NCBI GenBank assembly: GCA_001600415.1
Contig: BCJX01000012.1
Location: 397,119 to 461,118 of the forward strand
Length of the DNA stretch: 64,000 nucleotides
Source: Pascua guehoae
Lineage: Eukaryota; Basidiomycota; Tremellomycetes; Trichosporonales; Trichosporonaceae
Direction: 5' to 3'
Each line of letters begins with the position of its first letter. Position 1 is the first letter of the stretch. Of the stretch, positions 55,680 to 64,000 are shown one piece after another. The notes under the pieces were generated by a model. That model was not told the origin of the DNA. It saw nothing but the letters and a program-made list of their open reading frames with translations, and ran no database searches. Both the position numbers and the translations under genes were made by a program.

Positions 55680-57049
55680 TCACACCTGTTTGGGTGGCAG
55701 TGGATGTGCTGCAATCGTTAGCGTCGCCGGCTCCCATTTGTTTCTGGAATGTAACAGATGTGCCATAAAATGAACACAGAGCCCACCTGTCCCTTCGCAG
55801 CACCAAGATCTACACCCACACGCCCAGCACTTACAGCTTTCATGAAGTACCATTGTGAATGGTTCTCTGCAACCAAAACAGATTACTATGCCTTGTAGGC
55901 TGTGGTTGCCACAGACGTTGATGGGAAGTGGTGGGGAGGAGTGCCTGCCCAGATGGTAGGGTGGGCCGAATATTGACCTTGAGGTGGGGGGGCGGCATGG
56001 TGGAATAAGACTGGACATAGCAGTGGGGCTGGACAGAGGGGTCACACTGGGCGGAGGGGCTAGACTGGACATAGGGGTGGGATGGTACGGTGCCCAGAAG
56101 TGGAACTTGGGGTGACAACGACCAAGAGTTGTATGGGGACTCGACCTCAGGCACAGCCGGCATTGGGAGGAAAGAAAAACGAGGGGTTGACAGTGCCCCC
56201 CTGTCGACAAGCGGTGGCTGTGTTTTCAGGTTGGTCATTGCAACATTGAGCGATGTAGGGGGATTGGGGGAGGGGTCATGGGAAACACCACCTTCCACAG
56301 CATCCACCGCGGGCAAAGATGAAGAAGGGGCACTGGTCTGGTCGACACGTCCCCTCTGGGTTGTGTTCTTTGTGATCTTTGGGTTCTTGGTCATGTTCTT
56401 TGTGGTCTTCGGGTTCTTGTTCATGTTGTCCATGCTGGCACATCATCTCTTGGTCGGGTTGGTCTTGGTGGCATTGATCGAGGCAGGAAGTGAGGCAGGA
56501 GCAGAGTTGCTGTGGGGGTGGTGTTTGTGGTCGGCCCCAGAGTTGTGATGCTTGCTAGTTACCAAAGAATGATTTGTGGCAGCCTTGTTAAGCAAATCCC
56601 TGTTGGTGAAGCATTTGTACAAGGCCTTGACATCGACATTGATCCTGGCAACATTGACACAGAGCTCCTTCGTGTCTTTCTTCATGGCCTCAATGAGGCT
56701 CTCGAGCTTGGTCTCGGTTTTGTCGGTTTTGTTCTCAATCGTGGTCTTGAGGCTGGTCTCGAGCCACCGGTTAACATCTCTTGAAGGAACTGAGCTCCTC
56801 AAGCAGCATTAATTGGAAGACAGTGAGTTTGGCTTCATACCAGTCGTCCAGCTGCTTCATGCCAATGTTGGACTGCCATGGACAAGAGACGCAGGTGTCA
56901 TTCTTCTCATGGCTGGCAGCAGCAACTGGGCTGTCTGAGACCGGGCTGTTCAGGACGAGGCTGTCCGAGACGAGGATGGGGCTGTTAAAGACGAGGATGG
57001 GGATGGGGCTGTCTGAGACAGGGCTGGGTGGTGCATTACACAAAGACAT
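55680..57049 (-). pseudogene. Coiled-coil/zinc-knuckle-like ORF cluster, possibly element-encoded
   Basis: Minus strand from ATG 57049 (MSLCNAPPSPVSDSPIPI). First comes an SDSP/LVFNSP repeat. Then, after a one-base frame change near 56790, a long helical Lys/Glu/Thr-rich part follows (LKTTIENKTDKTETKLESL, IEAMKKDTKELCVNVARINV). A Ser/Pro-rich stretch and a Cys/His cluster follow in another frame (VICFGCREPFTMVLHESCKC, WACGCRSWCCEG). The order (coiled coil, linker, zinc knuckle) resembles a nucleic-acid-binding gag-like protein, but no family match is claimed. Confidence 0.35.
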
Positions 57050-57149
57050 GATTGGGTGAAGATGCGAAGGCAGTGGATCATGGGAGTATTGGTGGGTAGT
57101 GTGGCAACAAAGTGACTGTTATGTTATGAGAATGGTGCAGAGTAGGAAT

Positions 57150-57178
57150 AGAGAGAGAGCGAGAGAGAGAGAGAGAAT
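57150..57178. repeat. (GA)n tract
   Basis: GAGAGAGAGCGAGAGAGAGAGAGA-type microsatellite. Confidence 0.9.
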
Positions 57179-57199
57179 ACGCTTTATGAGTAAACTCAG

Positions 57200-58631
57200 T
57201 GGAGAAGGGGCAGTCACGTCGACGCTTGGAGCTGCGGCGCTTCTCACGCCACAGCCCAGGATCCAACATGTGGGCTGCAAACACCGCAGGCCAAGTGCGA
57301 GGAAGGCGACGTGTGAGAACATGTTACAAGCACGGCTTTGCCAGGTACATGGGTGGTACCATGGGATCATGGGTATGCCAGAGAACAAAAGAAATATGAG
57401 TGACTAGTTACCTGTGGGTCATTGACCCTTGTGCATAGGGCGCGGGGCATGGAGCATGGTAGTCATGTGCACATGTGTGGTTGTGCCACCAGTCCTGTGC
57501 CAACCCTCATTCCCGGTACCCCACATTACCACAATGTACACACCCCACACTACCCCAGTGTACCCTGCAGCATGCAGCATGTTCCCCGCAGTCTATTCCC
57601 CGCAGCCTATTCCCCATGGCCTGTCTGCCAGCAGCGCATTAATTTTGCCAAGCAATTCCAAAGATCTGGTGGACAGACACATCTGACATGGGTTTGGAGT
57701 GGCATACTGGGCTGGCTCTGAAATAGGTCCAAGCGCTGGTGCAGACATTGCAGGGTAGGCGGGTGTTGGGGTAGGCGGGTGTTGCAGGGTACACGGGGTG
57801 GACCATCCTTGGCACTCTGCCAATCCTGACCATGATTCATGAGAGGTAATGCCGAGTGTAGTGGTACGATAGTAAGACGCTCCTGATCTGGACTGTCAGC
57901 CAGACGTTGAGGCATGTCCGGCATGGGAAAGCTAGAGAAGTGTGCTTGCGCGAACAACAATGCCACACGCCGCCCCTTGATAATGATGAGCACCTCCAGG
58001 CATGGTGACCACCACCCAGGCACCAGCGAGGCAGGGACCTGGGTGAGGCCTCCAAAATCATTGCCGGTGGGCTGACATGTTGCCCGAGGGCAATCTCACA
58101 AGGTCGTACGAGCAGGAGCGTCCTCACCATGTATCTGTCTTGGCCTCACATTGCACTTTGCTTGTGTTCGTGTCTCTCCCCTAAGCAATGCACACAGTAT
58201 TGCCAGTCCTCCAGCTGCACAGGGCCGCAACCATGCCCATTTACTCAACAGAGGCATCCTTTGGGGTAGGACTCATCAGAGGGAGTGGCAAGTCCTCAAG
58301 ACAAGGCGCATAGCAGTTGCGCATCTGGCACACACCAGCTATTGCTCGTGTGACTCAACTGGGCTGGCAAACCCAAGGTAGGGCAAGACGGCCAATACAT
58401 AGTGCCTACATAGTGCCTCAAGCGGCGCACCGTGCACCGATGACCAATGGGCGTGCCGATGCATGATAGAGACTTCACTGGAGAAGTAGGGGGTGCATGT
58501 AATGTCGCCAACAGGCAGCTGCATACATGTCTACTGCTTGTGGGGGCACTGGAGGGGCTTGGCCTGATCGCGGAGTTCGCATTCTGCTGGGCAACTAGCT
58601 GCAGGCGAGCGAGTGGTTGGTAAGACTGTTG
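57200..58631. other. Repeat-region spacer
   Basis: No recognisable gene. Contains short local repeats such as GTAGGCGGGTGTTG (57753-57785) and CAGCATG/CCCCGCAG units (57570-57615). Confidence 0.35.
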
Positions 58632-59335
58632 TTAGAGGGGGCTGCAATGGACTGGGACGTACACCCTGCTTGGTTGCACCCATCTGCCACATGTCAGTGT
58701 ATCTGACTCAAATGACATAATTGCAGGCCTGCTTATGTGCGAATACATCGACTTGCAGCTCTGGCTAACAGCCTCCTTCAACACCCAGTTGGTCTCCCAG
58801 TATCGCTTATTGCGGCACATCGTCTGAAGACGGGCGAGAGTGTCAAACACTGTTCCTGTGGTAAGTGAGCTGGTCGGATACATAGTGATCATGGCCGACG
58901 CCGAGGCCAATGCTGCCGCCAAGGCCCCTGTGGCACTGCTCGCCGCTGCCGCCTCGTTGCCGCGGCCCTCCACCTCCTGCCCGGCCACTGCCGTCGCCCC
59001 CGTGCCATGCGCCGTGTTGGCGTGTGCTGTGTCGCCACCACTGATGGTGGCATCAGCAGCCGTGTTGGTCGCGTCACCAGCATCCGCCTCCCCATCAGTG
59101 GCCCTATTGTCCTCATCGGCCTTGTTCATCGTGTCATCCTTGTTCATCACGTCATCCTTGTTCTTCGCGTCATGCGTGGGGGTGGCGGGTGGCTGAGCAA
59201 GTGCGGCAAGTGCCTTGCACACCTCAGCCATCGATCTGCAAATGTTAGGACAGTCAGGCAGGTATCCAGGCCAGCTCACAGCGCTTCCACAATGACGGCA
59301 GCAAGGGACTTGTTCGGGGTGGTGGTGTCGCTCAT
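58632..59335 (-). CDS. Small intron-containing gene of unknown function, 219 aa
   Basis: Minus strand, two exons: 59335-59280 and 59235-58632, total 660 nt. The 44-nt intron is textbook (donor GTGAGC, branch TCCTAAC, acceptor TTTGCAG), joining MSDTTTPNKSLAAVIVEAL to SMAEVCKALAALAQ. The middle is low-complexity and Ala/Asp/Asn/Thr-rich (KNKDDVMNKDDTMNKADEDN, VEGRGNEAAAASSATGALAA). The C-terminus is ordered (VFDTLARLQTMCRNKRYWET, NWVLKEAVSQSCKSMYSHIS). No signal peptide or known domain. An intact frame and perfect intron amid decayed transposons suggest a real gene or a young element-borne gene. Confidence 0.5.
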
Positions 59336-59419
59336 TGTAGACAGATTTGTGAGAGACTAGAAGTGTGTAAGAGACAAGAAGTGAGTGATGATGGTAAAGT
59401 CAAGTGTAGGTGTCTGTGC

Positions 59420-59441
59420 AGGTTGGGGGGGGGGGGGGGGA
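59420..59441. repeat. Poly-G tract
   Basis: GTTGGGGGGGGGGGGGGAGG, an uninterrupted G run of about 14. Confidence 0.95.
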
Positions 59442-60710
59442 GGATACATGGGGGGTAGTGCAATTGGCATGGGTGTCGAGCCTGTGTGTCCTCACAGCAT
59501 CAAATTGCATGGTGTCACTGCACACTGGCATGATTGGGTGGGTGTGGAAGGAGGGCACAAGAGGAGGCAAGTGCATCATTGTATTTAACTTGGTGAAGTG
59601 CCCACACATGGCTGGTGCAACGATTGCGGAGCTGCAAGCTGCGAGCTGCAAGGTAAGCATATGGGCTCATGTTCGAGCAGGTGGGGCAATCACCAATCTG
59701 CAGTGAAGAACATTGGTAACCAGCCTAGGTGCCGATGTCAAGGCCAGCGATGACCATGACGACCATGACCATCACGACCGCTAAGCTTGCCATTGGCGAC
59801 ATAAAGGAGCCCCACAGCAAATGCCGACAGCCGAAACCTGGTTATCCCAACTCCAAAATGCCACCTTGAGCAGTGATGAGATGCAGTCGTGGTCCATAGC
59901 CCTGTCAATGGGTGTCAGCTGCTGGTGGGGTGCCAGCTTGGACTCACCTTCAGGAAGAGGAGCACCAAAGCTCATGCACAGCACCAATGCAGAGCTCGAG
60001 GGGGATAGGGTGGTGGATGCTGGAACCGGCCAGAGGTGTAGCGACCTGGCCTCTGGTGGAGGCGTCAACCTGCCACAATGTGCAGGCACCACTGGACACC
60101 TCATTCCTGTGACCAGGCAACGAGACCAGGTGAGGACAGGCTGGATACGACGAGGGGCAAGGTGATGAGCGGTGTCCCGAGCCAGAAGAGGAGCGGTGTG
60201 ACAAGGTGAAACCAGTGCGACAAGGCGAGACGCCATCACTGAGGGTTGGTGTCAGCGAGTTGAAGGGTGAAGGTCTTTATGAGAGTGGGTGCAATAGGTG
60301 CACAAGTGAGATGTACACTGGAACTGTGCTCCCAGTGGTACCAGGCATGCACAGTCAGTCTGCACTCGGAGGGCTCACAATGCTCATTGTGTCCTAGGAA
60401 TCCTGGGCCTCACTTCTACAGGCAATGGCGGCACCACTCATTTTGACTCATCGTTTTGAAGAGGATGGAAGAGAAATGTAAGGATGCAATGAGGGAAGGC
60501 GAATGCAGAGCCTCCAGAGGTGCTGATGAAACAGTACAGGTAGTCTGGCCCCTTGCTGATTTACATTCGCCCTGCACGACACACCCAGCATCCTGGTCAC
60601 CTCATAGCGACCACAAAGCAACCCCTCCCCTCAGCACACAGTGGTTCATCCTTGATCACATACCCCTTATCCTCACTCTCATTTATTCCTTCATCCACTT
60701 CACTCTCGCC

Positions 60711-60775
60711 AACTAGTTTTCGCTGCCACCAACTAGTTTTCACTGCCACCAACTAGTTTTCACTGCCACCATCTG
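60711..60775. repeat. 20-bp tandem repeat, three copies plus remnant
   Basis: Unit AACTAGTTTTCACTGCCACC at 60711, 60731 and 60751, the first with one difference. Confidence 0.95.
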
Positions 60776-63378
60776 GTTGTCAACTCTTATCCTGCCACCC
60801 ACATTGTTGGCCATCAACACTCCCTGGATGTGAGAGGCAGCGACAACCCTCCCCAACCCTCTCCCCACTCATCGCTCCCACAACCCCTGCCCCCGCGATG
60901 GTCGTTCTCCATTCGTCCATGACAACACTCGACTGGTGTGGATGACCCCAGGACAACTCAAGCCCCGCAAGCCATCACAATACTCGCATGTCTTCATGAA
61001 CAAATTGTGCACCTGGAGTCCGAAAGTGCTTGGGGACAACTGCCATGTCAACAGCCAAGGCATGTCCAGGATAAAGACATGTGACTCGTCCACTCCAGGC
61101 ATTCAAACGGCCTAGAGACATCACTGCTGCCCCTACACCCCCGGCTTGCAATGCCTCGTGCCCCCCCCCCCCCCCCCCCCCTCTCATGCGAGCGCAAGCC
61201 GCCTTTTTTCATATGATTGCCTATCCCAAGTGCCAGCAGCATGAGTCACGCGAGTGCAAGCCCCTCTTCCTCCCCTATGACTCTGACAGTGACATGCTAA
61301 AAGCCCATCCCTGACTGGGCCGATTTCGACAATGACATTCAACATTGTCTGGGCCCGTCGTCCACATCCCCCGCCACCAAGCCCAGTCCCCCGCCATTGG
61401 TTCTTCTGGCTCTGGCTCGGGCTTTGGCTCTGGCTCTGGTCCTGGCCCGGGGTCTACAATCCAACCCGCAACCTCTGGGTCTGCAATGCCCCCCTCGAGA
61501 TCAGCAACTCTCATCCCGAACCCCGCCTCAACACCCTGTCCTGCCAGCGACCCCCGTGTGTGTGCCACCACCATCCCCTCAGACTCAGACTCAGACTCAG
61601 ACTCTGACACTCTGCTTTGCCAAGTCTCCCCATCCCCATGCAGTGGCCTCGGGGACGAGACGGCATTCGAGCACACGCGGGCTGGCATCCAAGCTCATGC
61701 ATGCCAGCATTCAAGCGTGTGCACGCCGCCTACGAACTGGGCATTGGCAGCATTTGTTCGGTTGTCATGGGCAGGGGCCAGCCACATGACCAGTGATGCC
61801 CCGTGTGCAGGTGTGACTGGGGTGTGCCCTGGGTATGCAGGAGTGGCAGCTGGTTGAAGACGCAGTCACCTAGGGTGCGGGCTATAATTGCTGGTGCATG
61901 CGGGGGATGTTGGGGCGGGGAGAAATGTACCATACAATTCAGATTGGGTGGTGTGCTGACTCTGAAGCGGTCCTCCTCAGCACAGGCTTGCAAGGCGATG
62001 TGCCCGGCACCTGGGCCATGGGGCCCAAGATGCATATCCACTCCATGGATGTGAAGCCATCATGTCGCCACGTGCGCGGCCCAATGACGCCGAGCGCGTG
62101 CAGCAAGTGGCGGCGGCAATGATGCGCGACCTCCCCCAGGCGATTCGGGAGAATAAGCCATACCAGTTGCGAGGGTGGGTATGACAGGGCACAACATATG
62201 GCCCTGCATGCCGCTCACCACCTGCCCACGGACACGGATATGGACAGGGACACAGCCACAAACATGGCCATGAACATGGCCATGAACACGAACACAGCCA
62301 CCATAACACCCACTGTGCTCGTCTGGCGAATCTGCTTCATGGATGAACTCACCCCGCCCCCCGTGCTGCTGATGTGCGGCTGATGTGCAGCTGATGTTTG
62401 CCGCCCAGTCGATTCGGCTCAAGCTCACTCACATGCATGGGTGGCCAGTACCAAGCTAACAAGGGCAGTGAGTATCCCTCGTCCCAGCAGCCCCATGGCC
62501 CCCAACCAATGCTGACATGCTGCAGAGAACTGCGCTTTTATGCTGAGTGACTGCCGCACCAGGGTCTTCTGCGTGTTCTGCCACATCAGCCAAAAGATGC
62601 TGGCTGTGCCCAAGGTGCCAGCCCTTGCAGACTGGAATCCAATGGCATTGCATAGTATGAGAAAATCATGGCTGAAGCTTTTTGTACATATATTATAGCC
62701 TGGAATCATGCAGGGATGGGTTTTGGGACATGGATGAAATGGCAGATGGCCACTGACGCATGTTGAGACTGCCACTTTGAGCTTGGTCCAGTCAAAGTTG
62801 CTCATGGACACTCTACAGGTGTGTTGGAAAAGCCATGAGACTGTCATGTTCAGCTTGGACTACATGAAGAAGGGCATGGGCCCCGAAAGTTTGCTTTTTC
62901 TCATACCTGCAGTTCCTGCATATGCGTGCACCCCAGCCCAAGGTGGCAGTCTCACGACCTTCCAGATGCACCTGTATTGACCAATGCAATGGCACGGTAA
63001 GTTGACAAACAGATATTTCCTGCTTGCTGTATGCCACATACCCTGCACCTTGCACATACGGTGGGGCTTCCCTAGCGTAATGTGATATTCTCTTGACTTT
63101 ATGGCCACCGCCTAAGATTGCCCCCAAGGCCACCAGAGGTGGCGGTGTCTGTCCAAATATGCAGGACCCAGATGGGTTCTTGGAGCAGGGAGAAACTGGG
63201 CCATGACTGCAGAAGTGCATGCCAACACCTCAGGCCATCCGTGACATGGCATGACAGGCGGAGTTGTGAAGTTGGTAGGAACCCTCATGCATCCCTTATC
63301 CGGTCAAAGAGGCTCGGAGAGGGTGCACCCAGGACAGCAGACTTGGCAGGTGCATTCCCGGTGCGATGCTGGCTGCTG
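60776..63378. other. Repeat-region spacer with low-complexity tracts
   Basis: No recognisable gene. Includes a poly-C run (about 61161-61180), a TCTGGC/GGCTCT hexamer stretch (61404-61450), an ACTCAG stretch (61578-61607) and ATGAACATGGCC repeats (62260-62290). Confidence 0.4.
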
Positions 63379-63612
63379 TTGGAGAACAGTTTGCACTGTA
63401 AGTACAAGGTCTTTACAGTTGTTGACCGAAACAAACAACACACTGTTCCTGCTAAATGGGTCTTTACACGCAAAATCGATGGAGAAACAGGCAAACCAAA
63501 CGAATACAAGGCCAGATTTTCAAGATATGAAAGGGAAGGTCAAAAGCGCAAAGTTGTTGACATTCCCAAGCGCTCAAAGCGCCCTCTTATATATGTATGT
63601 GCAAGTGGCTAG
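63379..63612 (+). pseudogene. Ty1/copia reverse transcriptase fragment
   Basis: The plus-strand frame contains the start of a copia RT: LLENSLHCKYKVFTVVDRNK, then VPAKWVFTRKIDGETGKPNE and YKARF (compare ...KWVFK.K....G...RYKARLV). The match ends after KARF; the following FSRYEREGQKRKVVD is not RT-like. No LTR or other pol part was found nearby. Confidence 0.7.
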
Positions 63613-63639
63613 AGTACTTGGGCGATTTTCTACAAGTTG

Positions 63640-64000
63640 GGGTGCTGCTTAAGCGAAGGGAACGCGTTTGCAGTGTTCCCCTAAGTGTAACACACCCAAA
63701 ACAAGGGGAAACGCTTAAGAACAGTCTGGACCCGCGTTCTAAGGTCCTAAATGCTACCCCTGGGTGTTGAAACGAAGTCTAGACTCGGTCTGGACCGTTC
63801 CCTGGGGTGTGAGACGCTTCTGAGACGGTTTCGGGCGTTCTGAGACGTCTCAGAGTGCGGGTAGGACGAAACAGGGCTTGAAAGGGCGGGGAATGGGCGA
63901 AACGGATGCCCTGGCGACTAATCCGAGGCCCTAGGGGCGTAAACGACGCTCTGCGGTGTCAGGGGCGTTGGTTTCAGCCGATTCCGAGTCGGATTGCGTT
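63640..64000. other. Unassigned GC-rich terminal stretch with short inverted and direct repeats
   Basis: Contains GCTTAAGCG near 63650 and ACGCTTAAG near 63711, repeated CTGAGACG(g/t) units around 63812-63850, and GTCTAGACTCGGTCTGGACC. No ORF was recognised. It may be the edge of another repeat family. Confidence 0.3.

Noticed and set aside
61275..61857. Ser/Glu-repeat proteins on either strand
   Set aside because: Frames arise from hexamer repeats (TCTGGC, ACTCAG); no conserved motif or splice structure supports them.

Overview
The window looks like nuclear DNA of a basidiomycete yeast, most likely a tremellomycete of the Trichosporonales type. This is inferred from dense short introns (about 38-90 nt, GTGAGT/GTAAGT-like donors, CTAAC/CTGAC-like branch sites, AG acceptors), tight spacing of housekeeping genes, high GC, and Ty3/gypsy, Mutator-like and Tc1/mariner remnants. 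No species can be named from the sequence alone. Exon structures were built by hand from splice signals, reading phase and protein conservation. For eS12, uL2, PP4R3, the Ulp1-like protease, the stomatin-like protein, the MDR reductase, the 7-exon unknown gene and the small 58.6-kb gene, the joined exons are divisible by three and open.

Left half (1-31 kb), gene-dense. In order: the 3' end of a DOPA 4,5-dioxygenase-family gene (+); ribosomal protein eS12 (-); a gene with a distant heat-shock-factor-type DNA-binding domain (-); a C2H2 zinc-finger-like gene (+); a large 7-exon gene of unknown function (-). Then comes a 5-kb block (8.2-13.3 kb) of related, unrecognised sequences on both strands, some carrying apparent frameshifts, next to SAP-like and HSF-like fragments. 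Next are ribosomal protein uL2 (-), PP4 regulatory subunit 3/Psy2 (-, 12 exons), a Ulp1-type SUMO protease (+, 9 exons), a stomatin/band-7 protein (+, 12 exons), a medium-chain NAD(P)H reductase (+, 4 exons) and an intronless FAD-dependent, dimethylglycine oxidase-like enzyme (+).

Right half (31-64 kb), gene-poor and repeat-rich. It starts with a near-perfect 40-bp palindrome and a 9-bp minisatellite. Next is a nested retrotransposon stack. A Ty3/gypsy element on the minus strand (33581-36593) is flanked by the 5-bp duplication CCACC and has a primer-binding site complementary to its own LTR. The end of a chromodomain-bearing gypsy element lies inside its gag. An inverted, truncated LTR of that chromodomain family abuts a third gypsy pol (37.2-41.1 kb). 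That pol has two stop codons, a changed catalytic motif and an 880-bp solo LTR with CAAGG duplications. Further right are two inverted copies of a 468-bp LTR, a disrupted Tc1/mariner transposase, a FAR1/MULE transposase pseudogene, a copia RT fragment, many tandem repeats, two assembly gaps and a few orphan ORFs. One of these (58.6-59.3 kb) has a canonical intron and may be a real gene. The half resembles a pericentromeric, centromeric or subtelomeric repeat domain, but nothing here proves which.

Functional links between neighbouring housekeeping genes are not evident; their adjacency looks incidental. The most unusual material is the 8.2-13.3 kb paralogue block and the retrotransposon stack.
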